DNA of 64,000 bases. Source: Adiantum capillus-veneris. Taxonomy: Eukaryota > Streptophyta > Polypodiopsida > Polypodiales > Pteridaceae. Made by a program: the position numbers and the translations under genes. This document shows positions 12,275 to 23,499 of this stretch, piece by piece. The notes below the pieces were generated by a model. That model was given only the letters and a program-made list of their open reading frames with translations, was not told the origin of the DNA and did no database searches. Where the stretch lies: contig CM043958.1 of the NCBI GenBank assembly GCA_014529385.2, positions 144,150,734-144,214,733 on the forward strand, written 5' to 3'. Numbering within the stretch: position 1 is the first letter of the stretch; each line of letters starts with the position of its first letter.

Positions 12275-12477
12275 ATTTGTATATACAGATAGATGATGGT
12301 TAGAGTGAAAATATTATAAGGGTCGTTTCAAAAGGTCGTGTCCTTGTGCATAATGTGCTTTTATGATTTTGTGTCATATATAGAATTTGTACATTTCTAA
12401 ATTTTTGTTTGGTGGCTCTTGCTCTTTTACTTTTTTTATTTTGTTTCTGTGAGGATAAGGCTTTATATATACATTCC

Positions 12478-13135
12478 CTAAGATTGGGAGATTGAGAGGT
12501 CAGGGAGGAAGGTTAAGAGGGGAGCAAGTGAATGATGGATGTCAGCAAACACTCCCCCCTTCCTTGGGTAGATCATACCTTTTGGAATAATGTCGTCACC
12601 TTTTGAAACCAATTGTTCCAAGTTGTTATGGGTGAAGACTTTGACCAATAGATGATGGATGTCAGCAAACACTCCCCCCTTCCTTGGGTAGATCATACCT
12701 TTTGGAATAATGTCGTCACCTTTTGAAACCAATTGTTCCAAATTGTTATGGGTGAAGACTTTGACCAATAGTTTTTGACTACCCTAGTTGCAAGGGTGGT
12801 AAGGTACTCTCCCATGATTTTATTTGCAACATTGTTGTAGGCCGTGAACTTACAAAGGGAGGTGCAAACTCTTTCTTGTTTGTATGGATATGTACAATGG
12901 TAGGTGGAGGTTGTGTCAAAGCTTCTATTTTTGTATATGAACTACATGAAGAGCAAGAAGCTTCATTTGTTTTTTCTATGGTTGAGCTGAGTGAAACAAG
13001 CCTTTCTCGCTTGGGTACCCAAACTAGCTCCGGATCATGTGTGTATTGTTCTGTGATCTTTCCTTTCCCACGATCTTCAATCGGCTTTTTTGTTACAAGG
13101 TTTATCTCACATGGGTCAGGTGATAGGTAAGACAC
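12478..13135 (-). pseudogene. 3'-region ORFs with a duplicated 40-residue block
   Basis: A 118-codon ORF (13135-12779) contains ELVWVPKRERL and a Ser/Cys/Pro-rich middle. After a stop and frame change, a 96-codon ORF (12768-12478) carries two near-identical 40-residue blocks (core HNNLEQLVSKGDDIIPKGM) created by a 120-bp DNA duplication. Both lie downstream of integrase and belong to the Tat-like element. I recognise no domain. Confidence 0.4.
12533..12772. repeat. 120-bp perfect-register tandem duplication
   Basis: Two head-to-tail copies with period exactly 120 bp (for example GTCAGCAAAC at 12541 and 12661). I see one substitution between them in the main body (G at 12622, A at 12742), so the duplication is recent compared with the host element. 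Confidence 0.95.
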
Positions 13136-13952
13136 CCAGATTCACTCATTTCCTTGATAGTAGCCTTGGGCTTCCAATAGTTGTTTAGGAATCCAATGTA
13201 ATATTTTCTTACATTTCTAAGAGCGAGTGAGGCATCTCTTACAAGGTTCTTGTTTTTTAGCATTGATAATGGTCGCTAAAGAAGCTTTAGGGGTCCACTT
13301 GTATGTTTTCTTTGCTATATTAGGATGGGTCTTGTGTGTCTCAAGCTTTGTTTCAGCTACACAAGTTGAAGCTCTAGAGAGTTGGGCTATATAGACAAAT
13401 GGTTCAACCTCCTGGACATGCAATGTTTTGGGTTTTATTTCCTAAAGAGGCAATATCTCAGGGACTATGGCTTGAGTGGCAGGGCTAAGAGTTGGTTTTT
13501 GCATTGTGACACTCCTAGCCTCCCAATCAATAGTGCGTTTGGTGGCTATCATCCACGTGCATCCTAGGTTTATATTAACCTCCATAGTTCCAGCACGCAG
13601 CATGACCAAAAAAGTCTTGATCTACAACCCCGTTGTCATAATTGACAGGAGTGTGCCAGATTCCAAAAATCGTGGTTTTTTTCTTGTTGACACTCTTGAC
13701 TTGGATAGTACTCTCAGATAGAGATGGCTTTTCTACCGACACCACACCCCATATGACAACATATTATATTTAGCACAAGTGTCCAATAAGGTGTTATATA
13801 GCACTTTCCCATAGGTGCTACTTAGCTTAATAAGGTATCATAGAGGTGTGTCAGAGTCCAAGAAATCACCCTCTGTTTCAACGTGAAATGCATGTGTAAC
13901 TCCAAGGTTGGCCTTTCGTTGGCGTCTTATGCGTTGTTGTCGCTCCTTAGCC
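13136..13952 (-). other. Degenerate stretch downstream of integrase
   Basis: Short broken ORFs only (for example 13217-13423 on the - strand). It is internal to the Tat-like element, with no recognisable domain. Confidence 0.4.
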
Positions 13953-14379
13953 TCAGCTTGAGCTTGTACAAATCTTCTTCAATTCTGCTTGTGCCTTGGA
14001 TGCCTTTTTTTGATGGATGGCACGTAGCTCCTCTTGTCTTAAAGGATCATAATATCTTTTAAATTTACTCCCATTGATGAATCCAATGGTTTCAAATCCA
14101 TCAAGAGGTTCCACATGAATGGTACCTTGTGGGGTGATTTCACATACTCTATTGTCCTTTTCCCACATATTTCAACTTTTTCTTCTCATTACACACTCCA
14201 TACATAAGGACTTTATCACGAACATTGATATCTTTGTTCTTTAGATGATGGTCAAACCATTTCTTCCTCTTATCTTTCTCCACAAGTGCATTTTGCATAG
14301 CCAATTGTTTTTCTTTGTCTAACCTTTGAAGGATATATAAACGATCAACTAAAGGGTTACCATCCCAACCTTCTTGCAA
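13953..14379 (-). pseudogene. Integrase C-terminal region, Tat-like element
   Basis: Two overlapping frames continue the integrase. The upstream one contains LVDRLYILQRLDKEKQLAMQ followed by FDHHLKNKDINVRDKVLM, the tail region after the catalytic core in plant gypsy integrases (the R/K-V-x-D-x-V-L pattern). The downstream frame, 71 codons, contains GFETIGFINGSKFKRYY, like the end of Tat integrases where the product meets its linker. A frameshift near 14160 separates them. Confidence 0.65.
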
Positions 14380-15088
14380 AGCTACACAGACTAGGAATTA
14401 CAAACTCCCATGGCATAAATGCTTCTTGTCCATATACCATTTTGAATGGTGTACAATTAATAGCCACTTTGTAAGAAGTACGATAAGCCCATAGAGTTGA
14501 TGTCAGTTTCAAATCCCAATCTGTGCTATGAGCTTCCACTGTTTTGGTCAAGATAGAAATTAAGCTCTTGTTAGTGCTCTTAGCTTGGCCATTTTCTTGT
14601 GGGTAATATGGTGTATACTTACGGTGATCTATCATGAAGTTTGTTGTGAGTTCCTTTATCACTTCATTTATAAAATGAGTACCATTGTCACTCACAATTT
14701 CAAAGGGACAACCAAATCTTGTAATAACGTTCTCATTGGCAGTTGACCTTGCATCAGCCTTGCATGTCGCCTTGGCTTCTGTCCACTTGGCCACATAGTC
14801 AGTGGAAACAATAATATATCGAGATTGAGTGTTACGAGCTGCCAAACTAATTGGGCCTACAAAGTCTAAACCCCACTTTTCAAATGGTTGAGTCACTTTA
14901 ATAGGATGTAAGGACATCTTATTCTTTTGTTGTGTGATCTTGTAACGTTGGCATTCATCACATCCTGTTGCAAAAATTGATGCATCCTTGAATAAGGTAG
15001 GCCACCAAAAGCCTGATTGCAACACCTTTCTAGTAGTTAGCTCCCCTGAGAAATGTCCTCCGGCTATACCCATGTGGGCTTCTTGCAA
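14357..15088 (-). pseudogene. Integrase (zinc-binding and catalytic core), Tat-like element
   Basis: Inserts element cDNA into the genome. The 243-codon fragment begins in the HHCC zinc-binding domain (GIAGGHFSGELTTRKVL, WWP, then CDEC). It continues into the catalytic core with WGLDFVGP (first Asp), IVSDNGTHF (second Asp) and the PQENGQAKSTNK segment where the catalytic Glu is expected. Here the position reads QENGQAKS, so the usual Glu two residues after the Gln-Ala seems replaced by Lys, which suggests loss of activity. The upstream frame is broken. It is followed without interruption by the RNase H part at higher coordinates. Confidence 0.85.
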
Positions 15089-15270
15089 TATGTATAAATA
15101 CTCATCCTTACGAGCACAACGTCTAAAAATATTGTCCTTCCCTAGCTTGTAGAGAGTTCTTGCACAATTAGAGAATAAGGTTCACATTCTTTTAACAATT
15201 TTTGAGCGATATCCTTACGAAGCTCCTTGGGTGGAAAACCATTAACTAGAAAGGTCACAATCTTCTCACT

Positions 15271-15831
15271 TCATTCAGGCATAGTCTTGACTAGGAACAG
15301 GGAAGTATCAGGCAATTCATCATCAATTCCAGTAGGGTCTTCACCATTGGGTATGTGAGACAAATGATCCACCATGACATGTCTTTTACCAGGTCTCACC
15401 ACAACAGTAAAATTGAACTCAAGAAGAATTAACAACCATTGTGTAATTCTTCTCATGGAACAAGTTTTATTTACTAGATATAACAATGCTTGATGATCAA
15501 CATAGAAAACAAACTTGTTGGCAAGAAGGTAGTAGCGAAATTTCTTTGCTGCGTAAATCATACCTAAACCTTTCCTCTTTGTAGTGGTGTAGTTTCTCTC
15601 AACATCATTTAATTGATGACTTGCAAAGCTAATGGGGTAGTCCAATTTATGTTCTCCTGGTTGAGCTAGAACACACCCAATAGAAAAGTTCGATGCATCA
15701 ATATGCACATGGAAAATTACATTCCAATTGAGCACTTGTAGAATACGAGCACTAGTCAAGGTCTTTTTTAATGACTCATAAGCATGGTCACACTCCGCGG
15801 TCCAGTGGAACTCAATAAGAAGTTTGTACAA
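15271..15831 (-). pseudogene. RNase H domain, Tat-like element
   Basis: Degrades RNA in RNA:DNA hybrids during reverse transcription. The 186-codon fragment shows the connection and RNase H pattern of gypsy elements: FHVHIDASNFSIGCVLAQ (first Asp), RKGLGMIYAAKKFRYYLL (the expected Glu reads Gly in KGLGM) and FVFYVDHQALLYL (Asp). It ends in a spacer with HVMVDHLSHIPNGED, the usual link to integrase. The loss of the Glu equivalent and a frameshift on both sides argue against function. Confidence 0.85.
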
Positions 15832-15855
15832 TGGACGAGCTATCTTAGCAAAGTT

Positions 15856-16862
15856 TTAAATAAACCGCAGGTAATAACCAACGTGGCCCATGAACCTTTG
15901 AACTCCTTTATAGTTTGTAGGTGGTGGAAAATCAGCAATGACCTTAATTTTGCTCTCATCTGTGGAAATCCTATTTTTGGACACTATATGCCCTAAAACA
16001 AGTCCATTTTTAACCCAAAATTGGCATTTGAAAGGGTTTAATGAGATGCGATACAACCCGCACTTTTCAAACACTTTTTGTAATAAACATGATAGATGTT
16101 CTTTCCAAGAGTAATAAACACAAAGGTCATCTAAGAAAGCTTCGCAAAACTCCCTCAAATATTCTCGAAAGGAAGTGTTTATTAATCTTTGGAAGGTAGT
16201 AGGAGCATTGGTTAAGCCAAAATCCATAACATGAAATGCAAACACTCCGAATTCGGTTATAAAGGCCGTTGTAGCTTGGTACTTTAGTGCAATTGTGATT
16301 TGATTGTATCCAAAGTACGCATCTAAAAAGCTATAAGCTTCCTTCCCTGCAACTCTTTCAAGCACATGTTCTGAATATGGCAAGGGGTAATGGTCCCTCC
16401 TAGTGGCGGCATTGACCTTTTGAGATTGATGCACACTTTGAGTTTCCTATTCTTTTTTGGCACAATAACTATTGGAGACACCCATACTAAGTGCTCAATA
16501 GGGTATATGAATCCACATTTGATAAGCTTTTCAATCTCTCTTTGAACAATCTTTGCATACTTAGGATTCATTGGGTAGGTTCGTTGTTGGACTGGTTTAG
16601 CCATGCTATTCATGGGGATTGTGTGTTGCACCACAGAAGGTGGAACACCTTTCATATCATGATATGTCCAAGAAAATATATCCTTGAATTCCTTGAGATG
16701 TTTTCTAAGTACATACTTCTTAGTTTTTGTCAGAACTTGGGCAATGAAAGCAAGTTTGGACTCCTCACCTGGGTCTGCTAACTCTATTTTCTTAACTATC
16801 ACTGGACCATCATAGACTCCAGTGCGTCCATCAATAGGTTTTCTTTGGGCCTTTGTATACAC
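15856..16862 (-). pseudogene. Reverse transcriptase, Tat-like element
   Basis: Two overlapping frames (16862-16323 and 16434-15856) make one RT. Visible in order are FSWTYHDMKGVPP, the TYPMNPKYAKIVQREIEKL segment, WVSPIVIVPKKN, YSFLDAYFGYNQITIA, FGLTNAPTTFQRLI and the active site EAFLDDLCVYYS (FLDD in place of YxDD). The end carries the thumb segment LVLGHIVSK. The wording of the first segments is typical of Tat-group elements. A frameshift lies in the RT between 16434 and 16323. It is followed by RNase H on the same strand. Confidence 0.9.
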
Positions 16863-16866
16863 AACC

Positions 16867-17553
16867 TTACGTTCCTCTGTGGTGTAGGATTTGAAAATGA
16901 TCAGATGTAGGGTGTAAGTCCGTGGGGTCTTGTTGTTCTGGGACTGTGGTTTGTCTTTCGCTTCCTTTTGTTGTTGAGCTAACTCTCAATTTTTTTTTTC
17001 TCCTCACAGTATGCCTCAACTTTTGCTTTCTTGTAGCCTCTAAATGTGCAATGTCAATGGGTTGTGGACTACACCACATAACGCTTTGAAGGTATTCACC
17101 CCAGTTATCTACCAGCTTCAGATGAGCATCACATGCCCCTATATAATTAAGCCATTCCGTAGTAGATTTCTTTTCATTTATTCTAGCATGCACATTTGCT
17201 CGATAACGTTACCTCTTATATCTCTTACTCTTCTTGTCTAATTTTTTATTACGATTGATCTCTAGTGAAGAGTCACTAGATGAATCGCTACTTGTGTCTT
17301 CTGCTCTCATGGATAGATTGTCATCTAGGGTACCACTGGGCCCTGAATGGTAAGTCCCCACATTTACACCAAGATTTAACTCAGATTCTTCGTCTTCAGA
17401 GTCAATTTCAACTGATGATTCTGACTGCGAATTGTGTGGGCTATAGTCTTGTGAGCTGCTACTAGCTCCAATGTCAGTCAAGCCTTCATTTTGTAGGTCA
17501 TCAAAAGCTATATGCATTGCTCCTATCATATTTAAAGGTACTAGTGGTGGCAT
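16867..17553 (-). pseudogene. Gag-pol linker region of the Tat-like element
   Basis: Two fragments (17553-17209 and 17193-16867) precede RT. The first is rich in Ser, Asp and Glu (SSSSQDYSPHNSQSESS near its start, followed by acidic runs). The second carries IGACDAHLKLVDNWG and ends in a Pro/His-rich stretch. They look like the poorly conserved region between protease and RT. No catalytic motif is visible. Confidence 0.5.
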
Positions 17554-17759
17554 ATCATCCCCCTCAGGTGTTACCTAGGTTGTCCTCCTATTTCCCCAAG
17601 TGTCTATGGTTGCTGCTAGGTGGATCCAATCCACATTGTCAGACTTAGTCGTCCCATGTAGACCATCCATATAAGGAGAATCTTCCCCAACATCAGTGTC
17701 CATTTTACACGTGTAACAATACTGCAATAGGGATGAGTGAACTGTGGTGTCAGATCTAT

Positions 17760-18190
17760 GATTATAAAAATCTGTTTCCTAGAGGATGTGCCCAACCAGT
17801 TACAAGATCAACTCGAATGATAGAATCTTGGAACTGCAAGTAAACATGGTTTTTAGACCAGTCATGCACCATTTTTGCTTCCCTCATGAAAGGACGTCCT
17901 AAGATCATCTCAGATGACATAGTGTGCCTGGAGAAATCCATAACAATGAAGGTATTCCTTATTTTTTATCCAAAGACCTTGATCTTGAGATCTTCTAGCA
18001 TCCCAATAGGTTTAACAATAGTCCCCTTGACCATCTTTACTACTATGTTTGTGGTCCCAAGGTGAGGTCTTCCCATAGTTTCCTAGCAATTTTTAGTCAC
18101 AATGCTAACCCCAACACCACCGTCAAGGATTCCCTTCACAGTCAATCCCTTGGTAGTGATTGATATAGTTGCATTGGATTCATCGGCTTA
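17760..18190 (-). pseudogene. Aspartic protease region, Tat-like element
   Basis: Frames read by eye on the - strand show an ILDGGVGVSIVT segment near 18130 (where the active site DTGA or DSGA is expected, here DGG) and a downstream EMILGRPFMREA segment near 17905, the ILGRPF motif of plant gypsy proteases. Stops and frame changes break the region. It lies between the zinc knuckles and RT, as expected for gag-pol processing protease. Confidence 0.65.
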
Positions 18191-19194
18191 AAGTATTGTC
18201 CCAACTTGTTAATAGGTATTTCAACAATAGATTTCTCATCTAGGTTGTGTTGTGGATCTAAGTGTTCCTCCTCTATTGGCACCTCCCTAGCCCCATCCAT
18301 CTGTGAAAATTGTGGTAGCCCGACTTATAGTTCTCCATTGAGGAAAGCTCAAAGAGCTAAGAATAGCTCAGGGTCTCCATATAGTTTGGACATGATGGTG
18401 GTTCTAAATTCTGAAGCCATGAAATCCATCAATTTGGTAATATTTAGTGACACCTTTTGGGCTTCAGTCCCCTTGACATGGGGAAGATGGGATCTCCATT
18501 TCTTCGATAGGGTCAGGTAGTCCCTCTGTAAACATTATCTCTGACAAGAATGGAGTACGCCCACTTTCCCATGCCTTGAAGTCACTTTATTCTTGGATGA
18601 CACTAGGTATGGCTAGTGGTCTATGGACTTTGTGAGGTTGCTCTTGCGTAGGGAACACTGTGTCGATAATCTCGATCTTCCTAGGTGCTAACTCTAGATC
18701 CCTTTGGGTCTCTTCTACCAAAATCCTTTATTGCTTGAGTCACTCGATCTCCTTTGTAGGGTTTGGGTAAGTTCCTCTCTTCTTCTTGGGTCCTGGCCAT
18801 TGTGGCTCATGAAAATATTTCTTGTTTGTTTCTTTCCTACTGGTCATTTAGTCTCCATGGTTTCACTTGAATCAGAATCCTCTTTAGCGTTGTTCATATA
18901 TATGTGGTCGTCACCAATGCCTATGTTGGTCTTTGAACCGGGGTCTGACTTCACCGCTTTTTGCGATCTCTTCCTTCATGTTTTCTTCTTCTTTTGACAT
19001 TGGGAAATTGATGTTGTGTCTCTTTCTTCAACAATATAATTTTGGTTTTGGACCATCAATGGTGTGAGTATATTTACTGGTAGCACATGTGTACTTTGTG
19101 TTGGTTCCTCAGTAACCTCAATTAAATTCAATGGAATTATCTTTAGTGCGTTTGGATTATTAGGACATTGGGCAATCAAATGATCTATACCACA
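18191..19194 (-). pseudogene. Degenerate gag-protease spacer of the Tat-like element
   Basis: There are no long ORFs on the coding (-) strand. The + strand ORFs at 18206 and 18704 are shadows. At about 19150-19205 a CX2CX3HX4C zinc-knuckle remnant, interrupted by one stop, reads CGIDHLIAQCPN after CN. Confidence 0.45.
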
Positions 19195-19880
19195 TCAATT
19201 ACACATGAGTATTGGCATTGTAGATGTGCTCGCTTGATTGGTTTGCATCAGTGTGGCATTCTTTTGTAATCTAATAGGACACTCGGCTACACGATGTGGA
19301 CCTCCACATTCATAGCATTGAAGAGGTGAACTCTTGGCAATGTAATTGATATTTTGGCCTCTTGCAACAAGAGCAGCTACTTGATAGATAGGTTTGACTT
19401 GTCCCCAATAGTCCTCCATGTAGTATGGTGGAATTTTCTCAAGTGCATCAATCCCATAGGCAATATTAGGGTCTATATCTTCCTCAAAGCCTTCCAAACA
19501 AGAAATAGGTGACTCACAACCCACTTGATTCACATAAGTGATTCTCGGATGTGTTGGTTGTGGTCCTAGCACTGGAGGTGGTAAGGGTGTTGTTTGAACA
19601 ACATTTTGGGCCCTAGGGACCATGTGTTGTGATGTTTGTTCAAGAGGTGGGCCGGCATCAAAATGCAAGCACTCGAGGTGTATCCATCCATGCTAAGGTT
19701 GTTCTATTGACCATCGTGCATGTAAATACTATGCAATCCTTAGCTTGATGACCATACCTCCCACAGGCATCGCAATTCCCAGTAAATTTTACTCTAAAAG
19801 TAGGGCATTCACTAGTACTATGCAGACCATATCAAATTGAGCACCATTTTTGCTCCCTTCTTAGATACATATGATTGTTT
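19195..19880 (-). pseudogene. Gag nucleocapsid with zinc knuckles, Tat-like element
   Basis: Binds element RNA in the capsid particle. A 157-codon ORF (19668-19195) carries CYECGGPHRVAECP, a CX2CX4HX4C knuckle, after a Pro-rich stretch. A second knuckle, CDACGRYGHQAKDC, is readable about 80 codons upstream near 19730-19775 in another frame, and a third degenerate one follows downstream. Three knuckles are more than most plant elements have, but similar counts occur in some Tat elements. Confidence 0.75.
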
Positions 19881-19938
19881 TGTGGAGCACGATTATCTCT
19901 AAGAATCTCTTGAATGGCCTTGGTGAGATATGCTAAAG

Positions 19939-20425
19939 TCATCTCAGATATCTTTGACTCCTAACAATAGGCTTTAGGGTCATTGGGGGATGATGCCCCA
20001 ATGCTTGCGAGCTAGTAGATTTAGGCTCAACAGACACTCTTTCTCCTTGAATCATTAAATTATCCTCCAATTGGATCGCATTGGTGGTGACCGCTGCCCA
20101 AGTGGTGATACCTCTAATGACTAGGCCATTGTAGATATCCTCATGTCGTAGTCCCTTGAAGAATCTAACACGCAACTCGTTATTATTGAACTGCTCGTTT
20201 GGATTACAACAAGAATTCAAATGCTTCAAGCGACTAATAAAGTCTCTCACTTACTCTCCTTCCTCTTGTATCCAAGAATCTCATGCGACCTGTTGAAGGC
20301 ATGTGGAACGCTTTGTTCTGTATCTCTAGCTCAATAACCCTATGAATGACATCACAAACTCTTTGTTGTTGCTCCTCTATGCTAGTAGCACCCATTGTAG
20401 ATTGTAGGACATCTAACCAATCCAC
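19939..20425 (-). pseudogene. Gag capsid core, Tat-like element
   Basis: Two overlapping frames (20425-20234 and 20250-19939) contain capsid-type segments such as MRDFISRLKHLNSCCNPNEQ and NELRVRFFKGLRHEDIYNGL, the pattern of the Retrotrans_gag family. A frameshift near 20240 and stops elsewhere break it. It precedes the zinc knuckles on the same strand. Confidence 0.7.
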
Positions 20426-20595
20426 GTGATAGGTGGGTTGGTTAGACCCGTTGAAAGCATGTGGATCCCTTTCTTCTGTCTCTCTAGCTCAATAACCCTA
20501 TGAATGACATCACAAACTCTTTGTTGTTGCTCCTCTACGCTAGTAGTACCCGTTGTGTATTGTAGGATATATAAACAATCCATGTGATAGGTGTG
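20291..20595. repeat. Imperfect 158-bp direct duplication in gag
   Basis: The block containing CTCAATAACCCTATGAATGA occurs near 20330 and again near 20488, offset 158 bp, with a handful of differences. The second copy duplicates the gag capsid coding segment and probably helped break the ORF. Confidence 0.85.
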
Positions 20596-20811
20596 ACATG
20601 TGTATAAGTCGGTTAGAGTTTCTGTTTATAGTTCATAATCCCAGTTCTCATTTAAAAACTCTCCATCTAGGATTGAGGTGTTAGGGGTGTCCTTTGAACC
20701 AGATGCAATGTGGCTCTCTATGGGTTGACCCTTAGTGGTCGCTAATTTAGGAGCACTCGATTGCTCCCCTAGCATGGACGTTGACATAGGGGCTTTCACT
20801 TTTAACCTTCT

Positions 20812-21363
20812 TCATTGCTCTACCCTATGTAAGCTCTCAATTTCCTTTTCCCTAGCCGCAATGACATTCCGCTCAACCTCTTGCACTTCGACAAGGATTC
20901 TACCATCAGGTAATATAACCTCAGAGGAAAATAGCTCTGAAGAGTCAGGGGGTGTATTGAATGGATTATTCACATGCACACTCTCTAGGGACATGGGGTC
21001 TATGTTGGTCATGAATGGCAAATTTACTTCCCCACCCCCCTCATTTACATCGTTAGCTTCATGTTCAGAGAAAGTGGCTCTACTAAAATTTTCCTTCAAG
21101 CGGCTTAGCACGCTCGGCCCGGACCATGGGCCCATGGCATGCATGTCTTGGCTTGAGCTATTGGGATTAGGCATCGGGTAACCCTCCATGACATCATAGT
21201 CAGAGGAAGAGTCACTAGAAGCAATATGTGGGTCATGAGTGGTACTACCTTGGGTTCTTGTTGAGGGCCTAGAGCCTAAGGTAGAGGAATAATGAGTGCC
21301 CGTGTAAACAGAGACACTCTCTATGTGCTCGTCCTCTAGCACACAACCAAAGCATAGGTACAT
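20812..21363 (-). pseudogene. Gag N-terminal part, Tat-like element
   Basis: A 183-codon ORF, the longest gag fragment. It is rich in Ser, Asp and Pro, and its C-terminal part forms a likely short coiled coil (EVQEVERNVIAAREKEIESL). No conserved motif beyond this. Its place, about 1 kb after the primer-binding site and upstream of the capsid core, is what identifies it. Confidence 0.55.
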
Positions 21364-22391
21364 GTGACCTCAACACTCTAGAAGTGTTGGTGAGTGCTCG
21401 TGAAGGCCGCTCACCTAGTTTTTAAGTGTTTACAACCCAAATTTTTTATTATTTTTGGTCCCTTTTTTCAATCAAGCCAAGGAATATGGAGTGTGATATC
21501 TCAAAATGAGTGTCTTTGCTAGGGAGACGTGTCGTGCTTTACAGCCCCCAATTCGGTTTCGTACAACCCTTGGAATCCTAAAACTAGTCTTTACCTAGGT
21601 GGGAAGAGGGCTAGAATTAGTAAGTCCACAGGGTGTGTGTGAAGGGAATGGTGGAGGACTTGAGGAACTTGTCCCACATACCCTCCCTTCACTTGAGGTC
21701 CTAGTCTTTATATATAAAGTAGTGTGTATAGTATATCATAAGACTGTGGACTGAGGCCTGGGCCTGGGCTTCTGCTCGGGCTCGGGTCTTGAGGAATGAT
21801 CCCGATCCTTCCTTTTAAGATAAGGTTTTTTTAATTTTCATTTTTGTTTTGAGTTTTCTTTTTAGTTTCTTTTTTTTATTTTGATTTCTCCCAGATATTT
21901 CGAGCGTTTTTTTATTATAAAAGTTTTAAAATTTTCATTTTTTTTAGTGGATAATGGTGCGTGTGGATGGCGAGCTCACACGTGCACATAGTAGCTCTGT
22001 CTAACTTTGTCTAACCTTCTTGCAGCTAACACAAAGCCTAACACAATTAATTAACACTGCTTACCTCTGCTAACACACTGTCTAACACAAAACTGCACAC
22101 TCACAGACATTCAACCTTCTCACTTTCTACTCTATTGCTCTTTGTATACTACACATTACTAGTCTAAACACTAACTAACAAACCTTTTAACCCTGCACAT
22201 TATAGATCTAACAAATCTAACAAAAACAAGTACAATGTAGCACTTAATACAGAGCTTACAAAAATTTGCTATAATTCCACATTACAGTTACTTAACAGTT
22301 CTCACACAAACTCAGACAAAAGCATGAAAACAGATGGAAGAAAGGCTCCCAGAGGTAGCAATGAGTGCTCCTCAAGCTTAATGCAAGGCAG
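21364..22391 (-). other. 5' untranslated leader of the Tat-like element
   Basis: The stretch lies between the primer-binding site and gag. It has T-rich and A-rich runs (21820-21960) and no ORF of note. Long leaders are usual in the Tat/Athila group. Confidence 0.6.
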
Positions 22392-22409
22392 TCCCCGACA
22401 ACGGTGCCA
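22392..22409 (-). promoter_or_regulatory. Primer-binding site (Asp-tRNA type)
   Basis: On the - strand this reads TGGCACCGTTGTCGGGGA, close to the Asp-tRNA-complementary site typical of Tat and Athila elements (one or two changes). It lies four bases inside the 5' LTR and fixes both the LTR boundary and the lineage. Confidence 0.9.
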
Positions 22410-22413
22410 AAAA

Positions 22414-22654
22414 TGTGCGCTTTGCTTCACTTCTTGGAGGCAGGGAACTTGCCTGTGCATTGTGTGCGAGCCTTGAAAGGCTGCAAGCACACAAATAAAG
22501 AGTCCTAGCAAGCTCAAAGAAATAATGGTGTGTCACTCACTGCTCAATGCTTCCATTGTGAAGGATCCTATGCTGTGAAGAAGAAGGAGCCGCCGTCGAT
22601 GCCGCGCTCAATTGCCTTGCACCGACAATGCTGCCGCAATGCTCGATTACACAC

Positions 22655-22727
<73 letters not shown>

Positions 22728-22730
22728 CGT

Positions 22731-22764
<34 letters not shown>

Positions 22765-23066
22765 GTGAGCACACGAAGGAGAAGGAGACAGAGATGGAGA
22801 AAAAGCACTTCTTAGCTTACACCTCAAAGAATGAGGATTTTTAAGTCAAATGGACCTTTTGCTTAACAGTTTGACCCATTCACACATGGGTGCCCATAGT
22901 GGCCGGTCGTTGCAAAACTACTGTAAAAATAAGATAAGTGGTGCACCTCTCATCGGGCGGTGATCACCTACACAGCTATTGGACCGACAAGCCCGGCAGG
23001 CCATGACTCAATCAAATAAATAATATGCATCCGTCGAAGGTGATAGGGTGTCCATGAGGGTTAAAA
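22414..23066 (-). repeat. 5' LTR of the Tat-like element
   Basis: About 653 bp. The inner end on the + strand starts TGTGCGC, four bases from the primer-binding site. The outer end matches the remnant at 10306-10451. The outermost bases read TTTTAACCCTC in place of TGTTAACCCTC, so the terminus has mutated. The LTR contains a (CT)n tract and a (CA)n tract. Confidence 0.75.
22658..22761. repeat. (CT)n and (CA)n microsatellites
   Basis: CT dinucleotides fill 22658-22724 and CA dinucleotides 22734-22761, within the 5' LTR. The Arg-Glu and Leu-Ser repeat ORFs read through them are artefacts. Confidence 0.95.
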
Positions 23067-23499
23067 CTTTGTGATGGAGTTTGCCAACTTAGATTTTGTT
23101 ACATTTTGATCGCATCTTCTATTGATTTAGATTCTCAAACTCTACTTCTAGTATGTTAGCACCCAAATCTATGGTTCATGCTTTTCTATATATGTTTACG
23201 AAAACTAATTCATAGCTTTGCACTAAGGATTTCTTGATGTAACTGTTGATCACCTTTTCTCTTACTGATGTTCAGAGGTGCATGGATCGTGAGCCATGTT
23301 TCAACAATTGTGCTAATTTTAATGATGGAGGCTGATAGATGATATTGAGATGAGCCTTTGTAGAAGCATCACTAGAGAACCACTTTTTGTGAGGAAATAG
23401 GAAAATTGGCACCCTGAGTCAATAATCCAATTTCACATAGTATTTGTCAAGAGCTAACAATGCGTCTGGACTCAAATAAAAAGTGAATACTAGCACATC
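23067..23499. other. Unassigned spacer
   Basis: AT-rich, no ORF of note. It may include decayed pol of the copia remnant that follows, but I see no motif. Confidence 0.3.

Larger units (their letters stand above)
10306..23066 (-). mobile_element. Ty3/gypsy retrotransposon, Tat-like lineage, degenerate
   Basis: Read on the - strand the order is 5' LTR (23066-22414), Asp-tRNA primer-binding site, leader, gag with three zinc knuckles, protease, RT, RNase H, integrase, a long 3' region and the start of the 3' LTR (10451). Protease-RT-RNase H-integrase order marks Ty3/gypsy. The Asp-tRNA site, the long 3' region and the RT sequence fit the Tat/Athila group and not the chromoviruses. The coding part carries many stops and frameshifts. 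The 3' LTR keeps only about 146 bp. Confidence 0.85.

Noticed and set aside
22530-22844. 104-codon + strand ORF across the Tat-like 5' LTR
   Set aside because: Low-complexity Leu-Ser and His-Thr runs from the (CT)n and (CA)n tracts, inside an LTR.
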